NCBI GenBank assembly: GCA_027604505.1
Contig: JADIIX010000083.1
Coordinates: 1-54,067, forward strand
DNA length: 54,067 bases
Source: Gonapodya sp. JEL0774
Lineage: Eukaryota; Monoblepharomycota; Monoblepharidomycetes; Monoblepharidales; Gonapodyaceae
Direction of reading: 5' to 3'
The translations under genes were made by a program, and so were the position numbers. Each line of letters opens with the position of its first letter. Position 1 is the stretch's first letter. Under the pieces are notes generated by a model that ran no database searches, had not been told where the DNA came from, and saw only the letters and a program-made list of their open reading frames with translations. This document shows, one piece after another, positions 12,278 to 24,066 of this stretch.

Positions 12278-14816
12278 ATGGAGGCGTTCTGGGAAGAGGA
12301 GGGGGGAAGGGAGCAACCTAGGGCAGCTGCTGAAATCGATTGCTCTGAAGAGGACAATGAGGACTTCTGGGCTGGTGTTCAGAACTCAGGGAATCCTGGT
12401 AGTCCCAACCCCTCCGAGTTCCTCTCCTCCAATCCCTCTTCTGCTTCCGTGCTTCCACGTACCGACAATGGGTTTTCTCGAATTGCCCTTGACGACAATA
12501 AAGCTGGTATGCAAGGTCTCAACAAGGAACGTATCAACTCTATCATTTTTGAGACTTCCAAGGGGTCCAGGTTCTATCAGAATGAAGCAAGGAAGGACGA
12601 GGCGGCGCAGAGCCGCATAGAACGAGCAGTGAAAGAGCTGGAGCGCCTGAAAACGCTCGATCTCACTCGGGAGCGAAGCATTGTTGAGCAAATGTGTGCA
12701 AAATTGGAAGGAGAGCGTGATCTTGGAACAGTCGTCGTGCATGTTGACATGGACGCGTTCTATTGTGTGAGTCGAGCATACATCTTATGCTATGGCTACA
12801 ACAAATTATTACATTGCCGACAATTACATCATCTCACTGCAGGCTGTGGAGGAGCGAGATGATCCTACTCTGAAAGGAACTGCATTTGCAGTCGGCGTGA
12901 GTCTTGTTTGTCGGGCCGAAGATAGCATCTCATATTTATGGGATATTTTGTTCAGGGCACTGCAATGCTTACAACAGCATCCTATGCGGCTCGTGCTTTT
13001 GGTGTTCGCGCAGCCATGCCTGGATATATAGCTCAGCGCCTTTGCCCAGAGTTGAAATTTGTGAAACCGGATCACGCAAAATACTCTCGAGCCAGTAGCG
13101 AAGTGCGGAAAATATTGTCCGTGGGTGTGACGCACCTTTAACAGTTCGCAATTGTGTGGTTTAGCTGACATAAGATTTGAATACCATTCGTCTCGCCACA
13201 AAAACAAATTCGCAAGCGATACGATCCCCATTTCCGCCCCATGTCTCTAGACGAGGCCTATCTCGACCTCACTTTGTATCTACATGAGCATCCTGAGGAG
13301 TCCCCAGGCTCGATTGTAGAAAAGATGCGCAACGAGATCGCCACCGAAACTGGGCTGACGGCAAGCGCTGGCATTGCTGCAAATGCGTGAGTCTCCTTTG
13401 TTAATGAGTCATTTGGTGTTTTGCTGAATGAAGTTCTCCAGGCTTCTTGCAAAGGTGTGCTCAGGTGGATAATTCCGGGCGCATTTCCGTGTTCAGACTT
13501 GCTCGGGCTCACATCGCATCATCTTTAGATCGAAACAAACCGAATGGCCAATTCTGCCTTCCTCCTGATCGCAGTGCAATACTTGCGTTTGTGCACGCAT
13601 TACCTGTTCGCAAGCCACCAGGAATCGGAAAAGTGACAGAAAAGTTCCTGCACGCGTTGGGGATCAAAACGTGTGGAGAAATGGTGAGTCAGCACTGTCA
13701 CCTCGGTCATATCACACGCGCTTACTCTGTTGCATAGTGGGACAGCCGGCTCTATCTCTACAAGCTCTGCTCGGTGGCAAGTTTTGACTATTTCATGCGA
13801 GTGGCGATGGGTATTGGAAATGGACCTGCCGATGAGCAGTGAGTCACATATGTAACCGCTCGGCCACATAAAGATCGACTAAGTTGACTTGATGTTCTGG
13901 AGCCCAAGCTTTGGCAGTGGGCCTGACAGAAAATCAATCAGTCACGAAACCACATTTAGCCCCACGTCTGATGCAGCGGTGATGCGATCCACTCTTCTTC
14001 GGCTCTCGCAAGCTTTGGCAGAAGAAATGGCGGAAGAGAAGATTAAAGGACATACTTTGACGGTCAAGCTCAAGAGGTCCGATTTTCGAGTATTCCAAAG
14101 ATCTAAGCGAATGTCTAGATTTGCGAGAAAGGAAGACGAGATATTTGTTGCTGCTGCTGAAGTGAGAATGCTGATTTGGCACATGCCACTCCGTATAACT
14201 CCAAATATTTGAGGATAGCTACTTGAAGAAGAACTCGCCGCCAATCCCGGTATGGAGTTACGTCTGATGGGTGTGAGACTATCCGGTCTCGCGGCAACAG
14301 AAGTTGATAAGAACGTGGGAATTGCAAAGGTGGGTTCACCCGGCAAGTCGCGAACAAAGAAAGAATATTGCTGTGATTTGATTTCTGTACTTTGTGCAAC
14401 AGTACCTCAAAATTCCAATGACTTCCGTTGCAATCAAAACGGATGACAGCACTGACCCGTTAGTGGTCAATACTCAACATCATGCGAGCAACCCGAATGC
14501 ATTGCCTCCCCAAGGCGAGCCCCCAACTTATTCTAACGATACTTCATCAATTTCGCGAGCATCCACTGACCGTAATTCCCTCGTTGGTTCTCGCGTTGCT
14601 CCCTCCTCCGTGCTACCACCGATCACCTCGTATCCCTGCCCTGTGTGCGGTCATACCGTGCAAAGTGGGGCTGATTTGGTGCGGTTAAACATACACGTTG
14701 ATGCTTGTCTTAAAGGAGGTGGGGAATGCTCGAAGTTGCGCTCTGCTGGGAAACGGAAGCGAGCAGATGAAGATTCGGGCAGGAGTAAGAGCCTCCGAGC
14801 ATTTGGATTCCATTGA
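12278..14816 (+). CDS. POLK: DNA polymerase kappa (Y-family, DinB) with UBZ zinc finger
   Basis: Ten exons, join(12278..12766, 12843..12896, 12956..13120, 13217..13386, 13442..13464, 13529..13683, 13738..13838, 13918..14161, 14219..14329, 14403..14816), give 641 residues. Y-family motifs appear in order: VHVDMDAFYC (metal ligands), AVEERDDP, GTAMLTTASYAARAFGVRAA, PMSLDEAYLD (catalytic acidic pair), ASAGIAANALLAK with VCSDRNKPNGQF, and GIGKVTEKFLHALGI (helix-hairpin-helix). The little-finger domain follows, and the tail carries CPVCGHTV..HVDAC, a C2HC ubiquitin-binding UBZ finger. The KERINSIIFETSKGSRFYQN segment before the catalytic core is the N-clasp typical of kappa. The enzyme performs translesion synthesis past minor-groove adducts. 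Exon 5 is only 23 nt and ends inside the VCSD codons. The start was set by the first Met giving a normal N-terminus. Confidence 0.95.
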
Positions 14817-14984
14817 ACCACTTTTTGAGTGTATTTATCACATGCAATTTGTGAACGTCCAAAATCGCATGCTTCTACAGTAATTAACCTCAAAACCAAT
14901 TCTGAACTCAACTGATTGACAAATAGAAATTGATTACTACAGTTGTACTCATTATCCGATCTGGATGGCTCTAGATAGCTCTAT

Positions 14985-15660
14985 TTTATAAGTCTGACCC
15001 CAACCCACTTAAGTCTGATCTAAATACATTGAACTTTGACATATGTACTGGAGTCCGACGCAAATACATTGAACTCCAACCCGACACACTGAAGTCTGAC
15101 CTATGCACACTGAACTCGGACCTGAACTCTGACCCAGCACACTGAAGTCTGACCTACGTACACTGAAGTCTGCTCTAAGCACACTGAAATCTGACCTGAC
15201 ACCTCAAAGCCCGATCAACACACCCCAAAAAGTTGTAAGATAAGTGATAATTCATGATATCATCTCTCTGAAATATTTTGCAACATTTTGCGAATCCCAT
15301 AGTCTCAAAATCACGAAAGAGGAGCTCAGGTTGGATGTACATTATTAATGAGAAAATGAGAATCGTCATTCAATCTAGGTTATCTGGGACAATACAGCAT
15401 GAGGGAAAATACTTCAGTATTATCATAATGCACTACAATAGTCCCTTTCAAATTGAGCTCAGTATCAGAATTTGGCTCAGTGCATGACCGTTGGATTCGG
15501 TGTGCTGTGGGTCAGAAGTTCAAGGTATTACGTAGGTCAGACTTCAGTGTGCTGGGTCAGAGTTCAGTGTGCATAGGTCAGACTTCAGTGTGTCGGGTCA
15601 GAGTTCAGGATGCGTGGGTCAGACTTCAGGGTGGTGGGTCAGAGTTCAGTAACTTGGCTT
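14985..15660. repeat. inverted array of short alternating repeats
   Basis: The left block (about 14985-15215) is built of 17-20 nt units carrying GAAGTCTGACC alternating with GAACTCTGACC. The right block (about 15500-15660) holds the same units in reverse complement. The best-matching arms are 15082-15160 and 15529-15595: 67 bases pair almost perfectly, with one extra 12-base insert in the left arm. The ~370-base middle is AT-rich and has no gene. A transcript across this region could fold into a long hairpin. No transposase and no clear target-site duplication were seen. Confidence 0.85.
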
Positions 15661-15739
15661 TTGTTTTTGGGCGTGCTGACCGTGCACACTTCAAAGTCCC
15701 AACTCTATTAATTCGAGTTCTCGAAAAAAGCCTTCCACC

Positions 15740-18700
15740 ATGCCAGTTGCGACACGAGCAAATGGAAATGCCGACAACCTGTCGCACGATGGGGATTCTG
15801 ATCATGATGAGCAGCTGCTAGACGAGGATATCGACTTCAGGGACATTGATGCTCGTTTCCAACAACGATTAGATTCACTTCCCAACCCGTTTGATTCTAT
15901 TGTTGTGGTCGATAATGTCCCTATCGTGGATAAAAGCAAAGAAGAAAGACTTTTCACCGTCATTAGGAAGACTTTCAAACAGATTGGGCAGTTCGCAGAT
16001 GACGAAAATGGAGGCATTTTCATGCCATATGACGACAAGACGGGGAAGAGCAAAGGGTTAGTATATGAATTGGGGAGTGGGATTGCTGCATTTTGAACTG
16101 TGATTCTTTGGAGTTTGTCCATCCGCCAGTTGTGGGTCCTGGGTTAATCGGCGAGTGGGTTGGTCGGGACAATAGAGCAGTCCCGCCCGATTATATGAGC
16201 TCGTCTATGCTTATGTTTTCTTTCAAATCTGTGGAGATTTTATTGTGTCGGCATACCAAACCCATCTTGTGCTTCTTGTAAACAGGTTCCTCTTTCTCAC
16301 ATTTACACATCCTTCTGAAGCTCGACTTGCGGTGAAGGAAGCTGATGGTTATCGCCTCGACCGACAGCACGTTCTTCGCGTGAACCACTTCGCTGACGTC
16401 CAAAGGATGGCAGAGCTGGAAGAGGAGTGGCAGGAACCGCCAGAAAATGAGAACGAGGGAGACGACGGAGAGGATAGCGTTGTACAAGCGATGGTGAGTC
16501 CTTCGCAAAATTCAATGAAGGAATTAAGTGCTGTTCGCGAGGTGCTTGAGTTTTTATGTATGAAGCTCTCCGTGAATGGTTCCAGTGACGGCTCCCGGAT
16601 TTTGGTCACCTCGCACAGTGGGCTTTCTGCTGGATGAATGCGTTTGCTGCGTCACATCAATTGTATCTAACTGTTCTCCTCATCTCACGATCCAACCTGA
16701 TAATGCTTGCCTTCGAAGGCACAAATAAACTCTCACCTCCTTCACCCTTCTTCAGCTCAACGGGACCAATTCCTCCTTATGCGCAACGACGAAGTGGGAC
16801 TCTTTTGGAACACTGGGAAGGGCGAACCGGAACTCGAGTTCTCTCGTGCAGTGAGTAATGTCCCGCGACCTACCATCGAATGAATTCTGATCGAACATTC
16901 GGACCGGTGTTGCAAGAATTGGACCGATCATCCTCCCCTGTTTTCTCCTCAAGGATCTTTTGTGTGCACATTCCACAAGCAGGGCATTGCGCTGTGGTGT
17001 GGCCCAAAGTTCACCCGGGTAGCGCGATGGGTGCATCCCGGTGCCCGTTTGGTCGAATGGTCCCCATTGGAAGGTTATGCTTGCACATGGGGTCCCGATG
17101 TTATTATGGGCGAAGATGGAGAGCAGTGGGTGAGTCTGGCTGTTGAGAGACCAACGGTAGTCGCCACAACCCCCAATAATTGGGTAAAGCCCCGCTGATG
17201 TCTGCAAAACTACACCCGGACGTGTCGAAAGACAGTGGATGGGTCCAACTCACGACGGAATCTGTGGCTGCAACTGTCGGTTTCCAGTGGACTGTAGCAC
17301 TCCCACGCTCCATCCAAGGGATATGCATATATCCACCCAGTCTTTAGAGCATGTGCTTGTCCTGGGTGGATGTACCGTCCCTTGTAGTTTGGCGTGGTTG
17401 AGACCTGCGCTTCGCATTCAAGATTGGCTGGTGCGGTCACGTTCATATGGTTGGAGGGAACGGAATGCTGAGGGGTTGTAATGGTTTTGGTGCCGTTGCA
17501 GTACTTCTCTTTTATATATTGTTGTGATCCACGAGGCTATTGTGATGTTTAACGTTTTGCTTTGATATTCTACAGAATTGCGCCATTTGGTCGAGCAGCC
17601 CCTCGTCGTCGGCCCAACCATTGCGTACATTTCTTGTTGAGCCTCCTCCTCCTGCAAACCCGACGAACTCGGACTCGAAGCGTCATCTCGATTGGCCTGT
17701 GTTTCGGTTCTCTCACGATGACAAGTACGTCGCACGGATGGTGCAGGGGGAAAAGTCAGGAATATACGTCTACGAACTGCCGGGAATGGGATTGGAGTCA
17801 AAAAAGCCAATTAGGGTATGTGAATTACGCAGGTCAACGTGTTTGGGGACTAAACTTTGCATCACGCTCGCGATATGTTTGCGGCAGATTGATGAGATCC
17901 AGGCGTTCACCTGGTCCCCCACCGAAAATGTTCTAGCTTACTGGGTGCCAGAAGTGGCGAACAATCCGGCCCGCGTTACTGTCACCAACTTTCATCAACG
18001 GGACTCGCCTCTCCGAACAAAGAACCTGTTCAATGTGGCAGACGTAGGTTGTCGACTTGGCGGAGCATTCTGCTTGGTACCATTATCTCAACGTACTTTC
18101 TTGTTCCTTTACCGACCCTAGTGCAAAATGTTTTGGAGTCCTAGTGGATCCCACCTCGCTGTGCAAGTCACGAGATTCACTAAGACCAAAAAGTCGACTT
18201 TCACAAACTTTGAGATTTTTAGATTCAAGGAAAAAGAAGTTCCTGTCGATGTGAGTTTCATCGTCGGTTTGAACTAGTGTGCGCTGCTTTCATGTGTTTT
18301 CGACTTTGCTTAGGTTGTCGAAATTAAACAGTCAGAAGTCATCACTCAATTTGCTTGGGAACCGTCTGACACAACTTATCGGTTCGCAGTACTTGCGAAT
18401 GAAGGCACTGGTGCTGCCACAAAGACAATTGTATACATCTACGACGTTCCGCCACCTGCTGCAGCGCAGACGCCTGCCTTGAGTGCCGGCAAGGAACCTG
18501 CGGTACCCATCGCATCCAAGGTATTCAGGCAACTGGACCGAAAAAGTGTGATTGGCGTGCATTGGAGCCCGAAAGGACGGTTCATGGTGCTCCGGGGTAC
18601 TGGTGGTGACGTAGAGTTCCAGGATGTGGACGAGGGTACGACCATGGCCCAGCAGGAGCATTTTGGAATGAGCGGTGTGGAATGGGACCCTAGTGGACGA

Positions 18701-19232
18701 TATGTTGCGAGCATGGTCACTGGGTGGAAGACCGGAGTGGGTATTATGCGAATCTGTCGCTCTATCGTACCTCGGCTAAAATTTCGTGCAGCTCGATACT
18801 GGGTACAATATTTACACCTTAACAGGCCAGCCACTTATTCGTAAGACTTTGATGGGTCTGCGCTATTTCGCTTGGCGACCACGCCCTTCCACTCTCCTAT
18901 CTGCCGAGCAGATGAAGACGATCCGGAGAAACCTGCGAAAATACTCCGAAAAGTACGATAAGATGGATGCTCAACGTGAAACCGAGGTCGACCGGGAATC
19001 CAAGGAAAGGCAGAAAAGGCTTTGGGACGAATGGGTTGCGTATCGCAAAGAGTGCGCCGAGAGGTTCCTCGAATCGAAAGAATTAAGACTGAGGTTGAGA
19101 GGCTGGGACGAGGAGGAGAGACCAGTGGAGGGAGCGGTAGAACGGGATGGAGGAGAGATAGTCGAAGAGTGGGTGGAGGAAGTAGTGGAAGAATACGAAG
19201 AAGAATTGCCCGATGAACTGGAGGATGATTGA
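15740..19232 (+). CDS. EIF3B: Eukaryotic translation initiation factor 3 subunit B
   Basis: Nine exons, join(15740..16056, 16286..16493, 16719..16850, 16917..17129, 17576..17815, 17888..18043, 18122..18250, 18314..18736, 18792..19232), give 752 residues. An acidic N-terminus precedes an RRM (SIVVVDNVPIVDKSKEERL, then KSKGFLFLTF and ADGYRLDRQHVLRVN). The WD40-like propeller includes RDQFLLMRNDEVGLFWNTG, NWTDHPPLFSPQGSF, FHKQGIALWCG, WPVFRFSHDDKYVARM, IQAFTWSPTENVLAYW and IGVHWSPKGRFMVLRG. The C-terminal helix region (WRPRPSTLLSAEQMK, then Glu/Arg-rich) binds other eIF3 subunits in known family members. The protein scaffolds eIF3 on the 40S subunit. Exon 3 rests on an acceptor at 16718 that gives the expected RDQF context. 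Intron 4 (446 nt) is the longest. Confidence 0.95.
17331..17371. repeat. 10-bp inverted repeat inside eIF3b intron 4
   Basis: ATCCACCCAG at 17331-17340 is matched by CTGGGTGGAT at 17362-17371, leaving a 21-base loop. It lies within the longest intron of the eIF3b gene and could form a small intronic hairpin; no function is claimed. Confidence 0.6.
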
Positions 19233-19508
19233 ACATGAAAATTTTGTGTATTGTTTGAAACGCGCATTTTTTCGAACAATCTAGGTCACACGAGTGACAG
19301 CACGAATGCTAATTAGTCTAGTATCACTACACTCCAAAGAACCCCTCCTGGTTGCTGAACAAGGACTTGGTTAAGAAATCCAGCATTGAAGATCGCGTCA
19401 ACAAGGCGATCGGCAGGGCTACCGTTGGTCAAGGGGAAATAGCACAAGGAAGGGGACCGACCGCACGGGGAGAGGGAACAAACAACAACAGGCCCTCTTA
19501 TTTACTCA

Positions 19509-20149
19509 CTAAAAGTCTTCCTGCTTGGAGATCTTCCACAGTCCATCAGTATCCCTTTCACACCACACAAATGCAATCGTTCGCACACTCGTCAGCGGGT
19601 TCAACCATCTCCAGATACAATATCCAAACCCAACGGCAAAAGTGATAACCAAAAACCATACGCATGCAAACAGTGGTGCCAAAGGAGGAAGAGCAAATGA
19701 GGGAAACAAGAGGGAAAGAGTTCCAGGAGGTGATTGGGAGCAGGGACCCAAGGAGGTGGCGATATTTGTGGTGGAACTCCTGCTTCACATCAACAACTAC
19801 CAGATGACTTAAAATGTGGTGAAAGGGGGATTGAGGTCCAGGAGGAGATCAGTCACGTGGCATAGCTGACGAACAACACTTACGCATCGGGATTCCACAA
19901 TGTAACATTGACGCTTGGTTGGTTTCAATAGAGCTGCCTCGTCCATAATTCATACACTTGTTCAAATTTGTGACCACCACGCGTTCTCCCCCATGGATGA
20001 ACAAATTCAACATCAACCGACGTGAACTTTCGAATCGCTCGCCGTTGTAGAACTTGCATCTCGTCATCTTGAAACGGAGAACCATCTGCTTCAGAGACGG
20101 AGAGGATTTGAGACGATATCTTAGCGATTTCGGCGGGGGGATCTTCCAT
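19509..20149 (-). CDS. NTF2-like (SigF-like) small protein with an in-frame TGA
   Basis: Modelled as complement(join(19509..19608, 19748..19807, 19884..20149)), 141 codons before the final stop, one of which is TGA at 19925-19927. The fold resembles fungal SigF-like/SnoaL NTF2-like proteins of unknown function: MEDPPAEIAKISSQ at the start, FTSVDVEFVHPWGRTRGGHK, VYELWTRQLY, then after the TGA NQPSVNVTLWNPDA, LVVVDVKQEF and the end DTDGLWKISKQEDF. Similarity continues in the same frame on both sides of the TGA, and a phase-compatible intron (19808-19883) joins the next block, so the stop sits inside a conserved gene rather than at its end. Nonsense mutation, base error or readthrough are possible. 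The join 19609-19747 uses a weak GTCCCT donor. Confidence 0.5.
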
Positions 20150-20374
20150 GGTAGTTGAAAGCGAAATCAACAGCGTGTTAACACGTCATCATTCTCCTTA
20201 TCTCGACCGCAGCACAAAGCATCAGCATTCGATCAATCTCATCAAACATTGTAGAGTCTGCACAATTTTCTGCAGCGTCGAACACCGAAACGTGAACATC
20301 CTACGATCGTTGGGAGAGGCTGGTCGAGGAGGCAACGCTGCTGATCAAACCAAATCAACAACGAACCGAATCAC
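20150..20374. promoter_or_regulatory. short shared promoter region between divergent genes
   Basis: Only 225 bases separate the divergent starts of the SigF-like gene (20149, minus) and DPM3 (20375, plus), so both promoters and 5' UTRs must lie or overlap here. No specific motif was identified. Confidence 0.5.
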
Positions 20375-20850
20375 ATGGGCCGGCGAACAACGTTTTTAGC
20401 GTCCACGGCGGTTGCATTTATTGCATGGATTGCACTTCTCTTTCATGAGCAATTTGCGCCGGGAATCTCAGTACCAGGGTACATGGATGATGTAGCTCCA
20501 GCTGTGGGTATCGGACCCTCAATTGTCTGCATCAGCGAGTGACACAACGAAACGACATAATGAATGATGTCATGGTGCGTTTGTTTGTGTGCTCAAAGCC
20601 GTTCCGTCTTCCTTGCAGCTTCCCCTGTGGGCCCTCGTTTCCTTCGGGGCCTACCTCTTGGGATCACTTGGATTGGCATTGTTTCAATTCCGGGACTGCC
20701 CGGAAGCTTTTGATGGCTTACAGGTGGTGAGTCTATCAGGAGATTCTCGTGAAATGAGCGACCTGTTTCCGACCCTTTCATTCCCTGTCCCTAAAGGACA
20801 TTGCTCGAGCCAAAGCCGAACTCAGGAGTCGTGGCATGCCGGTCATGTAG
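20375..20850 (+). CDS. DPM3: Dolichol-phosphate mannosyltransferase subunit 3
   Basis: Three exons, join(20375..20503, 20619..20726, 20797..20850), give 96 residues, close to the usual ~92. Two membrane segments, FLASTAVAFIAWIALLF and LVSFGAYLLGSLGLALFQF, are followed by the family pattern FRDCPEAFDGLQ and DIARAKAELRSRGM, the conserved C-terminal coiled-coil-like tail. DPM3 anchors and stabilises the catalytic subunit DPM1 in the ER membrane for dolichol-phosphate-mannose synthesis, feeding N-glycosylation, O-mannosylation and GPI anchors. The exon-2 donor could be 20723 or 20727; the latter (GTGAGT) is preferred. The gene is too short and split to appear as one open frame. Confidence 0.9.
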
Positions 20851-21320
20851 TTGGGAAAGGGAGTCTCGATATCGATATCTCATATCTTCGCACGTACCTG
20901 AATACACTGACTATCCAAAGGACTATTTGGACGATGACCCAAGATCGGCTGGACTCGATTCGGAAACTCTCCGATGTGAAAAAGGAACGTGACTTCAAAT
21001 GAAAATCTGACTCCTTGATAGCCATTCGTGGAATGGATGGTTTGTGCGGCGCAAGCCGACGCGCGAATCCGGATATCCTTCTCTCGTTTCCAATGTGCAA
21101 CTTCATACACGTGTTTCTGTTTGAGTCGAGCGGATCGCACTTGCGACAGAATTAACACTAAGGACGAACTTGTGGGCCAAAGTGTGTGCTCTTGAACCCT
21201 GCTTGAAGTGTCGAGAGAGGGGTATGTAGCAATAAGAGTTGGGTTGGAAAAATAACCCACTTAGAAAGGGACCAAGTTTGCTCTGTTACGTCCAATGGTA
21301 CAGATGGGATATTTGATACA
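20851..21320. other. convergent intergenic region
   Basis: 470 bases between the stops of DPM3 (plus) and the dipeptidase (minus). It should hold two 3' UTRs and their poly(A) signals. Frames here are short and lack homology. Confidence 0.4.
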
Positions 21321-24066
21321 CTACGCCGTTGAAACCTCATGGAGGTACGTTGCCAGCAATTTAATGCCTTCGATGTAGCTTTCAAGTTGGGAAAATGGAC
21401 ACGGTCAGTGGCGAAATATTAGACGACCTCAAACCATACAACTCACTTCTTCTTGTCGCTAACAGGTAAACGTATTCACAAAATGTCAGCACTCGAAGCC
21501 ACACAGAGTTGCTCGACAACCTACATTTTCTCATTAATGCTATGGGCCCCATCGTCTGCTGCACCCTTTGAAACGGAATTGCAATCGTTCAATCACAAGT
21601 GTTTCAATCCCAACCTCTTCCATCAAGAGGCAAATAACTTACCATTGGCAAGAGAAGAACGCTGACGCCAAGATTTTCCTGGAAGGTTAGAGTAACTGGA
21701 ATGGAACCACCCTGGAGTGAACCGGATGTCGCGGGCGAGGGTCTTAGAATGGACAACAACGAACTTTCTGAACTACCCTGAACGCACCTCTCTCGTCAAA
21801 TCCGGCGTGACACCAAACACTTTCTGCACCGCCTTCTTTGCAGCTGCATAACTAGGTCCCTCGGGATCAGCGAGCCACGCTTTTGCCCCGTGCAGAGGCT
21901 CCACGGTGCATTGGGTTTTTGAACCAAGTTTTGCGTGCTCACTCGCAATGAACGAGGAAACGAGGCGGTTGACGTCGTTGGGATCTACGAGAGAAGAGTG
22001 AACATGAGACAAGCTGCGATGGCGCAACAACACCTGACAATTTTGCGCACCCATATCTGGAACGAGCCGGATGCTAAACTTGCCAATAACCTTGGCCGGG
22101 ATTACCGTCTTGGCATGTTGATATATTTAGTCCTGAGCTCAGAAGCATATGAATTTGACCAAGAAATTACCTTTGCACCAGCTCCATAGAAGGCTCCTTC
22201 CACACCGTGAATACTCAGAGAAGGGTAACGCCACCTGAGCCGCCCATTACGGACATGATCAAAACACCGGCCCTTAAATCATCAGTGTTAAATCGCCCAC
22301 CGGTTCATCAGCACTTCTGCCTCGTCCCCCTTCATAGTGAAACAGAGCTTAGACGATTAGGACAGCGAGAGAATACTGACAACTAACCTGAATGACCACT
22401 TTCGCCCCAACAGCTTCTTCATACTCCGGGATAGCGAAGTCGATCCCATCGTATGTTGCACGCTCTTTAGTGGTGAGAGGCGACACTTGGTCCTTCGAAT
22501 GCAAAGGATTACTTTTGGTCATATCGAGGATGCTCAGGCTGATTACACACATAAATACCCGGAATCAAGATTTTGCCATCGGGTGACACGAGTTTGCTCA
22601 AGATCAAGCACCTGAAGAGAAAGCACCGGCCATCCCAGAATGAGTGCATGAGTGGATACATTCCCTGACGCCGCGCAAAGGTACCTACAGGTCCGTCATG
22701 GGTTCGTGTACAGTACCACCAAAGACACCAGAGTGAAGGTCCTTGCCTGGACCCTGAACCGTAACTGGAGTGACATTGAACAGCGCGTTCAGCATTATCC
22801 GAATACGGAGCGAGAATAGCGCCAACGTACCCTTGTAGTAGGAAATACCTCGCAGGCCATACGTAAGACAGGGCCGATTTTTGCCCAGCCAATCTGTTGA
22901 GGTGGGGAGCTCCGTCAATACTAACTACGTTGGGGGTGTGTGTCAGGGTTTGGGGCTCACAATTGTCGCTGATGCACACATAGTCCGTTCCTTTGAAATA
23001 GCCTTTAGCTTCTTTGACGATCAGCTCGTCGAGTCCTTCGGAGCCAGATTCTTGATGAGTGGGGGTTGTTTGCATGGACGGGAAAGAAGCCAGGGAAAGA
23101 AGCAATAGATTGAGAGAAGCATATGAGAGCGACAACAAAAATTTTCAAAGTAACAGTGGAAGTCGACGCAATACAACAATACTGACCTTCCATACCCTCG
23201 AAACACATCTTGAGACAGGATTTTGACATGAGAATGCTTGAACGTTTCAAGAATATGATTAACAGAAAGCCGCTCACCTTAACATTCACAGGTAGTTCAA
23301 GTCCCAGCTTTTGATGCGCTTCAATGACCCACAGCCACGAAAGTATCGGAGCCTTGTCATCGGTCGAGCCACGACCAAACAGGCGGCCCTGTGGGTCTTC
23401 CACCAAAGTGAACGGGTCTGTCGCCCAACCATCCGATTTTAGCGCCGGCTGAACATCGTAGTGGCCTTTCGAGTGGTATTTTCGAGAATTAGTTGCCAGC
23501 ACAAGCTTTGAAAGTCGATTTGAGCGGCGTGCTACCCGACTCAGAGAACAATGTTTCACAACTAGCATCACCACCCAATGGGTCACACTATCACTGAATC
23601 TAGCTCCTACATCAGATCACGATCTCTGCACACTCTGAAACTCACCGTACACAAGCACTGTCTTCTTTGATGGATCCGTTCCGTAGGTGCCCAGAATGAT
23701 AGGTGGAAGTTTCAATTGCCGACCTTCGAGCTCTTGAAATCCCGGGTCATGGGAGACATGAGAGATCCCCAGCTTGTCCATCCTTTCGGAGAAAAGTCAG
23801 CGTTCTGCACGTTTCCTTCACTTACACAGACTACTGACCAGGATATCAGGTATTCCCCCATCTTAACGACCTCAGCCCTGTAAATCGCATCACCAGAGAC
23901 ACTGCGAGTGTACAAAAGCGGCTTGAGCATTCGAAAAAGTGTTGGGGATCAAGAGTGGACTCGGTTGGAACCTTTTAATGGCAACAGCCTCCCCGAGTCT
24001 GCGAATATAATCAGCAGAGTTCAAATCCACGTGCGCAAAAAGACTGTCGAGTACGGCCGGCGCCAT
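21321..24066 (-). CDS. Cytosolic non-specific dipeptidase (M20 metallopeptidase, CNDP2/carnosinase family)
   Basis: Eighteen exons, complement(join(21321..21378, 21447..21458, 21525..21565, 21643..21711, 21788..21984, 22051..22108, 22171..22234, 22301..22347, 22388..22492, 22551..22611, 22689..22764, 22831..22893, 22961..23050, 23187..23208, 23278..23465, 23646..23782, 23839..23901, 23972..24066)), give 481 residues, the expected size. Motifs in order: [11 protein letters not shown] (metal His), [12 protein letters not shown] (bridging Asp), [16 protein letters not shown] (catalytic and metal Glu), [96 protein letters not shown] (metal His). It should cut Xaa-Gly-type dipeptides with two metal ions. 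Two exons are tiny: 22 nt at 23187 and 12 nt at 21447. Intron density is about one per 27 codons. Confidence 0.95.

Noticed and set aside
14985-15660. CRISPR-like array
   Set aside because: The units are short, degenerate, contiguous and switch orientation; there are no uniform spacers or cas genes, and the host is eukaryotic.
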